A stretch of 64,000 bases of DNA from Pseudoips prasinana (GCA_951640165.1 OX621238.1:30652001-30716000); one strand, 5' to 3'; shown: positions 46,295 to 56,480, numbered from the stretch's first letter. Translations and numbers: made by a program. The notes: a model not told the origin generated them from the sequence alone.

Positions 46295-47297
46295 GGGTAC
46301 ACTACATTAATACGAAAAACTTTATTCCGACAGTCACAAATACGAATTTCAAAATACCGACTTTCATAATTCCGAATGGTAGAAAATTCCGAATATTTCA
46401 ACTACGCCTTATCATTACTACTAGTTTTATAATTCTTTAATTTCAATATTCCTAACGTTTATAATTACTATTCTCAAAATACCGAGCTTCAATAGATCGA
46501 ATAACAAAAAGTCCGACTTAATGATAATTCGAAACATCCACAATACGAATAAAAATATTTTGTTTCCCCGGTCACAGTTCTAACCTAACCTAACCCTAAT
46601 GATTCACCAACAATGGAGGGGATCTGGTACTCGGCGGCTGCATGCAACATGCAGACAGGCATGCAGCATGCAAGCAGTCACGCAGCATGCAAGCAGGCAT
46701 GCAGCATGCAAGTAGGCATGCAGCGTGCAAGCATGAATGCAGCAAGCAAGCAGGCATGCAACATGCAAGCAGGCATGCAACATACAGCAAGCATTGTTTC
46801 TGTCACGGCTCCGGCGCTGCGGAGTTTAGGCGGCCCCACGCGAGCTTATCGTCGCAGATGGTTTTAACGCTTACCACCGCAGCTTCGGCCAACCTCAGCC
46901 GCGGCGGTGGTCCTTCAAACCACCTGCTCCTCAGCTCGCGGGCCTACGCGGGCTTAAATTACTCTCTAGGGTATGGCAGACAAGACTACGAGAAGTCGGT
47001 TTTGCAGCGATTCGTTTCTTTCACAAAATTTTGTAGCCTAACATGTTGACTTTTAGTTTATTCGAAGTATTGAAATTCGGAATGTCGTTTTTCGGACCGA
47101 GAACCCTTCGAGAATTTGGCTCTTAGAACGTATGAAAATCGGAAAACTAACAAATCGCATTTACGACTTTCGGTAAGATAAATTTCGTGATATTTAATAA
47201 TAGACATTACAATTCTTAGGTATTATGAAATTCGGACTTTTCAAAATCGGAACATCAACATTCGGAATAAAATATTTCGGAGTATTTGTGTGTTCCC
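46295..47297. mobile_element. Unclassified DNA transposon, 1.0 kb, 9-bp target duplication
   Basis: GTTTCGGAG occurs at 46286-46294 and 47298-47306; removing one copy and the insert restores an unbroken RTE frame. The ends are GGGTACAC and GTGTTCCC, a weak inverted repeat. The outer ~250 bp at each end are packed with variants of TTCCGAA/TTCGGAAT. The centre has a 19-bp minisatellite and a GC-rich block at 46796-47000. No transposase is encoded. A 9-bp duplication and GGG start suggest Mutator-like, but that is only an inference. Confidence 0.85.
46635..46790. repeat. 19-bp minisatellite, about 8 units, in the DNA transposon
   Basis: Unit CATGCAAGCAGGCATGCAG with few variants. Because 19 is not a multiple of 3 it opens overlapping frames on both strands, which explains the open frames at 46596-47049. 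Confidence 0.9.
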
Positions 47298-47713
47298 GTT
47301 TCGGAGATATAACATCTCCCTGTCTCACACCTCGCTGCAAATGGATAGGTTTCGAGTTCTGGTCCTGGAGTCGCACTGACATATTGGCGTTTTCATACAA
47401 ACACTTTAACACCTCGATATACCGGTAGTCGATTGGGCACCTTTGGAGAGATCTCAGTAAGGCCCAAGTTTCGATTGAATCAAAGGCTTTCTCATAGTCC
47501 ACAAACGCTAAGCATAATGGCTGGTTATACTCTTCAGTCTTCTGTATAACCTGCCAAAGCGTATGTATGTGGTCTATGGTACTAAAGCCTTTACGGAAAC
47601 CGGCTTGTTCGGGAGGCTGGAAGTCGTCAAACCTGCGTGCGAGACGATTCATAATGACCCTCGAAAACAACTTGTAAACATGGCTCAGCAAGCTCATGGC
47701 TCATTGTGTTAAT

Positions 47714-47925
47714 TAATACGTTGACGCAAAATTTGTGTTAGTATATTGCATCTTACCGAATTCTAGCTATGGCGGCAATCAATGAAGACTAGCTACATTT
47801 AAGGGCCGGGATTGTGTACGTATAAACAGCGTTAATATCACTATCGGACATAAGTGAGGAGAGATCAGGCGCAAGACGAACAGCTTCACGATTCGCATGA
47901 TTTATACGGAACTATGGAACTGGCA
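47714..47925. other. Unassigned; small SINE-D-like piece near 47758-47800
   Basis: AGCTATGGCGGCAATCAATG resembles the SINE-D 3' body. Nothing else seen. Confidence 0.35.
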
Positions 47926-48312
47926 TCTAACAAAGCGGCGCTGTGAGCGACCGGCGAACGGCGTACGAGCGGTGCGTAGCAATTGGCCGGTGCCCGCGCG
48001 TCTGCATTAAAGTAGTGTTTCTATCTGTAACGAGCTGTGTGGTCGTGCCGTGCGTAGTCGGGCCGTGTGGTCTACCCGCAGGCTTTAAGACCGGGTACAG
48101 CGTAGCCACGCCCCTCCCCATACCGCTGCCACCGCCGCCCCACCCCCGCTGACTTTGAGACCGAGGCCTGGGCATCTCCCTCCCTCCCTGCCTAGATTGC
48201 CTGGAAGAGATTGCATTTAGTGATAAGACCGCCAATTGTACAATTTTAATGTATGTTATTGCATTCTTGTATCCTTTAATGTTTTGGTGTACAATAAAGA
48301 GTCATCTTATCG
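47926..48312 (+). mobile_element. GC-rich block leading into a retroelement-type 3' end with AATAAA
   Basis: From 47930 to 48190 the DNA is strongly GC- and CpG-rich against AT-rich flanks, with open frames on both strands (47943-48152 and 47927-48235). From 48180, CTGGAAGAGATTGCATTTAG and GATAAGACCGCC followed by AATAAAGAG match a retroelement 3' end frequent in Lepidoptera. I read the whole as an undefined retroelement fragment; a host CpG-rich exon cannot be excluded. Confidence 0.45.
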
Positions 48313-48324
48313 TATGACATAGTA

Positions 48325-48445
48325 CACATGGCTACATATCAAGCTATACATTTCCAATATAAGCTGACCTGTCATTGTATGGAAATCCTATACAACGTGA
48401 GATCAGCTTATACTGGAAATGTATAGCTTGATGTGTAGCCGTGTG
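48325..48445. mobile_element. MITE-2, complete, TA duplication
   Basis: CACATGGCTACATATCAAG … TAGCCGTGTG with TA on both sides (48323-48324 and 48446-48447). Confidence 0.9.
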
Positions 48446-48469
48446 TACACAGAGACGTGCTGCCTTTTC

Positions 48470-48545
48470 TCTGAGATATTCTCTCGGGATGACTTCTGTG
48501 CCTCCACGGGATGAAATGCGGTGGCAATATTCTATGCCGTCAGCC
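48470..48545 (-). mobile_element. Fragment of the (ATG)n-tailed retroelement
   Basis: GATATTCTCTCGGGATGACT and CCACGGGATGAAATGCGGTG parallel 26742-26800 with substitutions. Confidence 0.6.
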
Positions 48546-49019
48546 AGATAGCAAAGTAAACAGCAAAGCTTTATTCAAGCTGAAATTAAATAACTTTTAG
48601 TTGATTTTCTAAATGTCAGTGGGTTTCCCACAGTCGGCCATCATTTTATTTTATCTAAAGACTAGGGGCCTCGTTACACCTATTGCCTACGGGAATACTT
48701 TGAAGTGGCGCTGTGGCAAGTACTCTATCTCTGACAGCCCAATTATCCTTGGAACAAATAGGCCAAATACATTTTGAATTCCACTTAGTTTTCGTTCTTA
48801 AATTATTTCTGAATCGACCGTAGGTATTGTGGTTTTATTCTAATTTTTTATGTTTGTTTCTTTATTTTGAAACATGACATTAGCAGTTAGACTTGGATGC
48901 TTTAACTTTTAGCAAAGGTGATGAAACCTCTCTTGCGCGGGTAACAAATTAAAGAACCAGCGCACGAGAGATTTGAACCTTGGCAGCTGGAGTCAGTTCT
49001 TATGGATATTTTGCACATA
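48546..49019. other. Unassigned
   Basis: No feature recognised. Confidence 0.45.
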
Positions 49020-49420
49020 AAAAACGAATGGTTCATAGATGAACTCATTTTATCACTTTGGAAGTGTCTCTCGCGAAAACTATTCAATTTAGAAAAAAAT
49101 GATATTAGAAAGCTCAATATAATTTTTGAAGACCTATCCATAAATACCCCATATGTATGGGTACTATGAAAAAAATGTTTGAGTTTCAGTTCTATGTATG
49201 GGGAACCCCCCCAAATTATTGTTCTTTTTCTATTTTTGTGTGAATATCTTAATGCGGTTCACAGAATACATCTACGTACCAAGTTTCAACAGTATAGCTC
49301 TTATAGTTCCGGAAAAAAGTGGATGTGACATAAGGTCGGACAGACAGACAGACGGACGGACAGACAGACAGACATGACGAATCTATAAGGGTTCCGTTTT
49401 TTTGCCATTTGGCTACGTAA
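49020..49420 (+). repeat. Repeat L, 5'-truncated
   Basis: Begins inside the family at ACTCATTTTATCACTTTGG and ends at TTTGGCTACG after a (GACA/GACG)n run. Confidence 0.7.
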
Positions 49421-50295
49421 GTAAGTTTACGTTACATCATACGTTTTACGTCATGCAAAAAAGTTTAGGTATATGCACAGATTATTTATAGTATTAAAGA
49501 TATGCAAACCATACGTTGGACGGATACTCGACACCGATTATCTTGTACATTTCCATACTTAGTTCTTTCGTCTAGATTTAGTGTTGCCAGCTTCATTTCT
49601 GAAATTAACTCATCTTAATCTTGACGAATAGGAAAGATCTTAGCTGAGCGCTTGTTTATAGCGTTACCCAATTTTGTTTAAGTGGCAGGGCGTGACGTTA
49701 AGTGCTTACTCGAATTTGAATGTTTTTAGGTCTTAACCATTTTTTTTTACATTTTGTTCACATAATCAATGTTTTTGTTCTTGGCACTTGTTTGGGTAAC
49801 TTTTTCAATACATTCTTGTCTCTTGTTATTCATAAAATCATTGAAATCTTTATTTTTCATCTTCCTATTTCCTTATAACAGGTTTGTGTAATTTCTTCTG
49901 GGGCTTCCACGTGTTTTCTTTGTCTACCGATATCGATCAATAGGGTGACGGTAGAATTTAAGTAAGGTTAAGAATAAATTATCAATTGGGTCGCATTGGA
50001 ACTTCAACGCGTTTGTCATTAGGTACACATTGAGGTGTGTATAATAAAATAAATATTTTATTTATTTTATTTTTATTTATTTATTGAATTCCTAATTCAA
50101 CATAGATAAAACCGCTCAGACACGATGTATATAACTAAAGGTATTGACAGTAATTATTTATTTAACATTTTTATATTAAGGTTTCTGACATTGCTGGCGG
50201 TTCTGTATTTTAAACCGCTTAACTTATTTAAATATACTTGTATTTCTTTCTATTATTATTTATCGTATGGGCAATGGTTACTTTGGAGTCAGAGT
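49421..50295. other. Unassigned AT-rich
   Basis: No feature recognised apart from an A/T-rich AAATAAATA stretch near 50050. Confidence 0.45.
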
Positions 50296-50520
50296 TATTC
50301 AAGCCACCCAGTAGGCCTCTGACATGGCTTAACGACTGTTGCCTAATGGCTTCAACCGGAACCGACAGCTGAACGTGCCCTCCGAAGCACGGAGATGCTC
50401 AGAAATTGTACAGCTTTCGCGGTCACCCATCTATAGACTGACCGTGAACCTAGTTGCTTAACCTCACCTATCACTTACGGACCGGTGAGAGCATCTTGCT
50501 ATGAGCTCCAATTTATTTAT
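50296..50520 (+). repeat. Repeat J, contiguous copy
   Basis: AGTAGGCCTCTGACATGGCT, CTCCGAAGCACGGAGATGCT and GACCGTGAACCTAGTTGC in order. The reference for the split copy at 40146 and the folded copy at 60849. Confidence 0.75.
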
Positions 50521-50865
50521 TGTGTGGCTCGTATGAACATACATACCTACATAGAACCGTTAAACTACGACCAACTGATTATGATGCCCTCACCGAGCGC
50601 ATAATTGGTCTACAGGCTCTAACGTGTCGCTTTGCTTCACGCTAAAACTAAATCAACACAACTAAAGATGCCCTGTCCTTTTTATTAGAACTGTGTTAGA
50701 AAGGAGTGCACCGATATCACAATGATTTTGGTGGGATTGAATAGGATCGCGTGCAAAATATTTTTTTTTCATCGTTATAATTTAAATAATAATTATAAAA
50801 TAATGTTATACGAATGAGATATTTTCTAACTGTATAGTTAATTTTTAATGCTTAATCCTGTTGCT

Positions 50866-50960
50866 GCGTTGTTGACGGCAAGGAATATCTCCACCTCATT
50901 TCTTCTTTTGGAGGGCGTGGACGTCGACCTGAGGGAATATCTCCCAAAGAATGGGTAGCA
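50866..50960 (+). mobile_element. Fragment of the (ATG)n-tailed retroelement, plus strand
   Basis: GAGGGCGTGGACGTCGACCT and GAGGGAATATCTCCC match the complement of 26730-26790. Confidence 0.6.
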
Positions 50961-51049
50961 GCGTCTCTCTGTGTACTTTGACCATCAAAATTTTGGAAAT
51001 CAAAGAAAACATGTTGTCGATGAGAATCATGTTTCACGTTGCCCTACCG

Positions 51050-51366
51050 TAGCGCGCGCTAAGGCGGTTGACACACTGCCCCGCATGATGCGTTTTCTAA
51101 CGTTGCTTGTAAGTATCTCCGTTTGTATAGAAAACACGCACAGTCCAACACACAGAACATGCATCTGCATGAACGCGCGTGGATGCATGTTCTGTGTGTT
51201 GCGCTGTGGATGCACGTGGTGCACGTGAATGGATGTTCTGTATGTTGCGCTGTGGATGCACGTGGTGCACGTGGATGCATGTTCTGTGTGTTGCGGTGTG
51301 GACTGTGCGTTGCGCTGCATCATACGGGGCAGTGTGCCTATCGATCGCCTAAGTCACCGCGCAGCC
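51050..51366. mobile_element. TIR element with internal ~45-bp minisatellite
   Basis: CACACTGCCCCGCATGATGC at 51072 faces its complement ending at 51336. Weaker similarity (CTAAGGCG/CGCCTAAG) extends outwards on both sides. The middle is built of GTTGCGCTGTGGATGCACGT and GCATGTTCTGTGTGTTGCG repeats, partly in inverted order, which makes long frames open on both strands (51027-51323 and 51123-51446). No transposase, and no target duplication was resolved. Confidence 0.65.
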
Positions 51367-51816
51367 TCACAGCACTCAACGCTCTCCTGAGTGACAATCC
51401 TGACGTGATTTGTTTGTTTATTGTACTAACTATCTTTAATCACTAATTATCTGTAATTCGAGTCCTACCATTTTAATTAAAGTAAATAAATAAATTAGTA
51501 AAAAATATAATTACCAGTTATTTGGATGTGGTAACACTTTTTTACACTTCGGTCAATGACGCATGCAATATGGCGAAGATTTCCGGAACCCGATACTAGA
51601 CAGACCGTAAATACGCTGAAGTTTTATGCTCTAATGCGTTTAAAGATTTTCTTGGCACGAATACCTTTTAAAGAATTGAACAGTAAGCTTTTAAACTAAA
51701 TGGATGTGAGAATAAAATTCTTCGTGAAAAAGTTGGAACCTGATATTATGTTCAGTGACAGCAAGTTCCTACAAGTTGTGGCAGAAATATCTTTTGCCTG
51801 GATTTAAGTGCTAAAT
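51367..51816. other. Unassigned
   Basis: No feature recognised. Confidence 0.45.
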
Positions 51817-52055
51817 GACGGGCCGGTTGGCGTGGTTGGTAGTTGCCTTTCACACTGCAGGTCGTGGGTTCGATTCCCACCCAGCACAAATATTTGTGTG
51901 CATGAAAATTCTGTCTGTTTGTCCTGAGTCTGGGTGTAATTATCTATATAAGTATGTCTTTACAAAGGAGAAGCCATGTATACTACGTAAATATATGTGT
52001 TTGCATAGCACAAGCTCTGCTTAGTTTGGGATCAGATGGCCATGTGAGAATATAT
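51817..52055 (+). mobile_element. SINE-A
   Basis: Head GACGGGCCGGTTGGCGTGG, B box GGGTTCGATTCCCACCC, body TTTGGGATCAGATGGCC. The 3' end runs straight into the 64-bp inverted repeat. Confidence 0.9.
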
Positions 52056-52064
52056 TATTTTAAA

Positions 52065-52213
52065 TTGACTTAAGTAACATTTTGTCACGTAGACGAAGAT
52101 AGAAACATATGTAGCTAGTAATAAATTATATATCCTGGGACTGGATATTTAATTTATTACTAGCTACATATGTTTCTATCTTCGTCTACGTGACAAAATG
52201 TTACTTAAGTCAA
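52065..52213. repeat. Perfect 64-bp inverted repeat, 21-base spacer
   Basis: Arms 52065-52128 and 52150-52213 are exact complements. The spacer includes TCCTGGGAC, the complement of the usual SINE-A terminus GTCCCAGGA, so the fold seems to involve the SINE end. No TIR or target duplication of a known element was found around it. Confidence 0.95.
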
Positions 52214-52249
52214 AATACTAATCATGAAGGGCAAGTACTTACTTTATTT

Positions 52250-52700
52250 GAACTCGAGGAGGTTATTTTGTTTCAGTTTGTAACTCTCCACAATACTTCG
52301 GAATTCACTACTTGGTTGGGTATTTCTACTCTGATTTCGCAATATATTTTTTCGTAGAATGATAGCACTAATCCAAATCTATATTTGCTAATATCGGTTT
52401 AGTCGTTTAAGAGATAAGAGGAAAGACCAACATACACACATCACATCATACATACATAAAATATATAGACTGTTCAATCAAACATAACCCTCCTTTTCCG
52501 TAGATGGGTAATGCGCTTGTCATAACAATCGAGTGTTACCGCAAGAGGCGTGTATTTGCGGTTGTTTTTCATAACACGTCAGACTATTTTTATGTAATAT
52601 GAGAAAATTAGAAAACGTGGGTGGTTTGGGTTAAATTTGTGAATTACCTACTGGGAACTATTGTTTATAAGTATAAACAATGGTTGGATAGGATAGAAAA
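52250..52700 (+). repeat. Repeat F, contiguous copy
   Basis: AACTCTCCACAATACTTCGG, GTTTAAGAGATAAGAGGAAA and TTTGCGGTTGTTTTTCATAA in the same order as 54385-54990. Class unknown. Confidence 0.65.
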
Positions 52701-52744
52701 GGTCAGATAGTAGGTAGTTACATGCCAAAGTAACGCTTTATATT

Positions 52745-52892
52745 TATTTTTATATACTGGGGACACGGGTCTCAATCGCGACCCGTGACCACGGCTGGTG
52801 CAATCCATGCCGAAACGTCGGGTAACCAAGGTAATGATTTGCCTATATCTTTATGGCGATTGAGACCCGTGTCCACAGTACCTATATAAAAA
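52745..52892. mobile_element. Short TIR element
   Basis: GACACGGGTCTCAATCGC near 52765 faces GCGATTGAGACCCGTGTC near 52857. The flanks TTTTTATATA/TATATAAAAA extend the inverted repeat. The centre has CATGCCGAAACGTCGGGTAA. About 145 bp, non-coding. Confidence 0.65.
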
Positions 52893-53475
52893 TGTGTACA
52901 AATCGCGACTGTTTAAAAACATTAATTTTATATTTAATTCGGTAGTGCCCGAAATATAGAAATATTTTTTGTGTAAACACGTAAGCCCGTTGAGTGCTTA
53001 ATTTTCCAGGATTATTTATTAGTTTGTGTTTTTGTTTAGATTTGATGTGTGTCTCAACTGACGTAATAGTACACATAGTAAAAATTACTTCGAATGTTTC
53101 GTGTTGCATTTTGATCATTTTAGAAACTTTGAAGGTTTAAAACTGATTTCAAAAACGTTTAGATTCCATGGTATTGCAGTACGATGACCATATTGAAATG
53201 CAAGTCTTTTATTGCGTCCATGATAAACTTGTATCTCATAAAGAAAAACTACGCTGAAGACAACTACTCAGGCATGGCATAATAATATTATAATTGAAGT
53301 AAGCTTTATTAAAACCAAATAATTTATAAGGCATGATGTTTTAATGTCTCTTTATGTATCTTCTTTGCCTATTTTTCCATTGCTATTGCAGTCAACCATA
53401 GGATTAAACTAGGAAGCTGCTTTCAGACCTTAAGACCGTCAGAGAACCAGTAGCTAATATTGTTAGTCCAGGTGT
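52893..53475. other. Unassigned
   Basis: No feature recognised. Confidence 0.45.
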
Positions 53476-53531
53476 CAGATTCATCATCATATCAGCCGAA
53501 AGACATCCAATATATCCACTGATGTCAGATT
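53476..53531 (-). mobile_element. Very short RTE LINE tail with target duplication
   Basis: TGTCAGATT precedes TCATCATCATATCAGCCG and recurs at about 53523-53531. Only some 40 bases of the RTE 3' end were copied. Confidence 0.7.
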
Positions 53532-53534
53532 ACT

Positions 53535-54001
53535 TGGCTTTTATTACCATTTAAGGGTTCCACACCTTGATTGGATAAAACGGAACCTTATAGGATCACT
53601 TTGTTGTCCGTCGGTCCGTCTGTCTGTGTGTCAAGACCATTTTTCTCAAGAACGCGTGGAGGTATCAAGCTGGAATTAATATCAAATTCTCAGCTCTACT
53701 GTTTCTTGGAGCTGTGAATCATATCAAAACTGAAAATCAAACTTCTAACTGCCAACGAAATCAAAAAATACAATTTTTCGCAACTCAATACCAACAGGGT
53801 ACCTACTTTCCATGAACTCAGAATGTTGAAATTTGGTTTGAACGAAACAACGTCTTATAGCAGAGATAAAGGAAAACATGCGCAAACCGTAAATTTTAAC
53901 ATCATATAATAAAAATATTTTTAAGAGATATTAAATTCAAATTCATATCAAATACTCGGGCTATAATACCTTTAAGCTCATATTGTTGTGATGGGTGAAC
54001 T
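53535..54001. repeat. Repeat K (copy 1)
   Basis: The last ~90 bp (ATTAAATTCAAATTCATATC, AAGCTCATATTGTTG) recur at 56340-56430. The start AAGGGTTCCACACC and the GTCCGTCGGTCCGTCTGTCT run look like the complement of repeats that end in GGAACCC. Class unknown. Confidence 0.5.
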
Positions 54002-54257
54002 TTTCCTGGGTTCGATTCCCACCCAGGACAGATAGAATAGAATATAGAATATATTTATTGTCTTAAAGTGTGGTACAGTGAGTTCTTAAGAGAGAGAGAG
54101 AGAGATAATTACACCCAGATTCAGGAGTCTGGGTGTAATGATCTATATAAGTATGTATTTACGAAAGAAAAGTAGTATATGTATACAAACTACATAAATA
54201 TATCAGTTATCTGGTTTCCATTGTAGGTACAAGCTCTGCTGAGTTTGGGATCAATTT
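54002..54257 (+). mobile_element. Rearranged SINE-A with small inversion
   Basis: The B box GGGTTCGATTCCCACCC and the 3' body (CAAGCTCTGCTGAGTTTGGG) are present. The middle contains foreign AT/GA-rich sequence and the fold ATTACACCCAGA (54108-54119) / TCTGGGTGTAAT (54128-54139). The second arm is the normal SINE sequence. Confidence 0.75.
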
Positions 54258-54264
54258 TTCTTTT

Positions 54265-54352
54265 TACAGATAAGTCCCAAAATCAATTTTGGCACGACCC
54301 GGGATTTGAACCCAGGACCTCGTTATCTGCGGTTGAACACGCTACCGCTAGG
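54265..54352 (-). mobile_element. SINE-D head
   Basis: Minus strand: GCGGTAGCGTGTTCAACCGC and CTGGGTTCAAATCCCGGGTC, as at 10290-10390. Confidence 0.6.
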
Positions 54353-54384
54353 GTATAGTATAAGTAGTAGGCCAAAATTATGTA

Positions 54385-54990
54385 CCTCCTCTGTTTCTAA
54401 CTCTCCACAATGCTTCTGCATTCGCTACTTCGTTGGGTATTTGTAGACTCTGATTCAGCAATATTATTTATTTTGGAATGTTAACAGTAATCCAAATCCA
54501 TAACTGCTAAAATCGGCTCAGTTGTTTAAGAGATACGAGAAAAGATCAACATATAGGTACACATCACATCATACATATACAATACATAGACTGTTCAATC
54601 AAACGGAACCCTCCTTCTCCGTAGACGGGGTTTTTTTTATAAGTGGGCGACAAACGAGGAAGTGGGTCCCCTGATGGTAAGTGACGCAGCCCATGGACAC
54701 CCACAACACCAGAGGTGTCGCGAGTGCGTTGCCGGCATTGAAAAGAGTCCGCAAATAAGTTTTGTTGACCCTCTCCACCCCCCACCCCGATGAGCTCTGG
54801 CGACCTTACTCACACGCAGACACACAACATTAAAATCATTAAAATTATTATTAAGGAATGTCTTCCGTAGGGTAATGCGTATAACATAACAATTCAGTGT
54901 TACCGCATCAGGCAACAGGCGCATATTTGCGGTTGTTTTTCATAACACGTCAGACTATTGTTTCTTTAATAGATATAGGAAAAGTAGAAA
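54385..54990 (+). repeat. Repeat F interrupted by a LINE-E tail
   Basis: Left part to about 54628 (CTCCTTCTCCGTAGACGGGG), right part from 54878 (GGTAATGCG…). The uninterrupted equivalent at about 52490-52515 is CCTCCTTTTCCGTAGATGGG followed by TAATGCG. Confidence 0.75.
54629..54877 (-). mobile_element. LINE-E 3' UTR in repeat F
   Basis: Poly(T) at 54629 is the poly(A) tail in minus orientation. CACTTACCATCAGGGGAC and GAGCTCATCGGGGTGGGG follow. TCCGTAG on both sides is the probable target duplication. Confidence 0.8.
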
Positions 54991-55850
54991 GCGTGGGTGG
55001 TTTTGGTTAAAGGAGACGGATACGTGTTCATACAATATTGGGCCCGGATGTAAGAAGATAAAAGTGGTGTCAATTAATGGGTCTATAAATTATCAGCCAA
55101 TCACTAAAAATTCCATGGATTTTTTCAATCTGTGAGCAGAGTTATAAAAGATTTAGTACTCAATAGAGAGGTTAGGTACCAACCTACACTAAACAGCTGA
55201 TTTTTAAGGGCCATTGCTATTTAATAGTAATCCGTGTCCAGTATGTTAGCAAAAGTCGTACACGTTAAGCAATATCAGAAGTCCGTGGAGAGAATGCAGT
55301 TGTCGAGGCATATATAAACAAAACAATAAAAAATACTCAAATCACACACGCACTAAACGATACGAGAAACGAGTGACAGATCATAGATAAGGATTCAAAA
55401 TCTGTCACCAATCACTGTCAGCATAGATTAAAAATATAGTTGCCAATAACTAATAAATCGATTTGGACGATAACCGATATTATGATTTCTATTTATTTTG
55501 TTGATATTTTATTTTTTACTGTTGACGTTATGTTAATGTATTTAATAATTATTACGAATTAATTGGTTATCTGGTGTCTGGTGCAAGAGGCTTTATATTA
55601 CTTTGTTTGAATTCATTAACGTTAATCGATTATAGTAATCAACAACCAATCTAATTCGTGACTTAAAAGTTTAAGTCACGAATTTTGAGATTTCTTGTTT
55701 TCCAGATTGTAAATTGAGTAATTTTTTTACAGTTTTAAATAGAAAAATATAACGCTTTTTAAACCATATCTCAACTTATTACAGTCAGGCCCAGAAATCC
55801 CAATCAGGGTATTAAAAAACTACTCAGGCATGACATAATAATATTGTGAG
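54991..55850. other. Unassigned; contains a 32-bp perfect palindrome
   Basis: At 55653-55684 a 15-bp stem with a 2-base centre (AATTCGTGACTTAAA and its complement). Otherwise AT-rich and unrecognised. Confidence 0.5.
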
Positions 55851-56335
55851 GAATTTTCAAGATGGGCGATGAGTCACATCGGACTTTACCTATATAAGGC
55901 CGAGTCGACCGGTGCCTCTCAATTACACTCCCCTCCGACTCTCAATTAAGCACCGTCGTCCGAAGCACGTCTTAGACGATCCGGACGACGAGACCACCGT
56001 TTACCTTGACCACATCAAATCGATTAGAGACTCTCGCAACACTGCACAACCGATATTTCGTACTCGCCGGACGAGAGTACGACCGCGAACGCGTCGCGAC
56101 CACCAGCGCCCTCCATGACCCTTAGTTTGCATTCGATCCGATGAATGCCCGCTCCGGACCTAAACCGGTAGCGAGGCCCGCGTCGCGCATTAACGTAGAG
56201 CGACAGTTGCACCAAATCCCCTAAAATCATGATATCTCGCCCTCTCCACGTCAGTATCCGCCCTGAGCCGAGGTTCGAGCCCCACAGGGGGCGCCCTCCG
56301 GCACGGGTACTTAGTTTGTAGTTTGAATTTTGCAA
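55851..56335 (+). mobile_element. Candidate solo LTR
   Basis: Starts TGTGAGGAATTTTC, has a TATA box CTATATAAGG at about 55890 with an initiator-like TCAATTACACTC downstream, and ends near TTTTGCA before AATAAATATT. It is clearly more GC-rich than its flanks, and the right flank is repeat K. About 485 bp fits an insect LTR. No second LTR, primer-binding site or gag-pol is present, and the target duplication is not clear. Alternatives are a promoter-bearing host fragment or another repeat. Confidence 0.4.
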
Positions 56336-56480
56336 ATAAATATTTTTAAGAGATATTAAATTCAAATTCATATCAAATACTCAGGGCTATAATACCTTAA
56401 AGCTCATATTGTCGTCATGGGTGAACTTTTACTTACATATCTACAGGTTTGTACGGAACCCACGGTGCGCGAGTCCGGTT
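56336..56480. repeat. Repeat K (copy 2)
   Basis: TTTTTAAGAGATATTAAATTC and AAGCTCATATTGTCG as in 53930-54000, followed by TTGTACGGAACCCACGG. Confidence 0.55.

Larger units (their letters stand above)
45432..47701 (-). mobile_element. 5'-truncated RTE LINE with 12-bp target duplication, split by a DNA transposon
   Basis: CATTGTGTTAAT at 45420-45431 and 47702-47713 brackets the insertion. The minus strand runs from within the RT fingers (47701) to a (ATG)n-like tail at 45432. The 46295-47297 DNA transposon sits in the middle. Without it and one TSD copy, about 1.26 kb of LINE remains. Confidence 0.95.
45472..47701 (-). pseudogene. RTE endonuclease-reverse transcriptase, RT onwards, broken
   Basis: The upstream part (47697-47311) encodes LLSHVYKLFSRVI, QAGFRKGFST, FVDYEKAFDSI (catalytic Asp) and GVRQGDVISP. 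The reading resumes after the transposon at 46294 with KLLTAALEDVFKLLDW, then LRFADDIVVM (catalytic DD), MNMDKTKIM and VMTYGTETWSLTMG. A deletion of about 20 bp near 45790 shifts the frame. The other frame continues with MLGFSLRDRIRN, WAGHIARRADGRWG and RPPTRWTDD to the end. The endonuclease and first RT motifs are absent. The gene was dead on arrival and later hit twice. Confidence 0.95.

Noticed and set aside
46580..46599. Short CCTAA run resembling the insect telomere repeat TTAGG
   Set aside because: Only three to four imperfect units, inside a DNA transposon; too short to indicate telomeric DNA.
46596..47049. Cysteine/alanine-rich open frames
   Set aside because: Produced by the 19-bp minisatellite in the DNA transposon; several frames are open at once.
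48902..49141. Minus-strand frame similar to the one at 31448-31636
   Set aside because: Both lie in copies of repeat L; the likeness reflects the shared repeat, not a conserved protein.
51027..51446. Histidine-rich repetitive proteins on both strands
   Set aside because: They are translations of a minisatellite inside a TIR element; frames open on both strands signal repeat structure, not coding.
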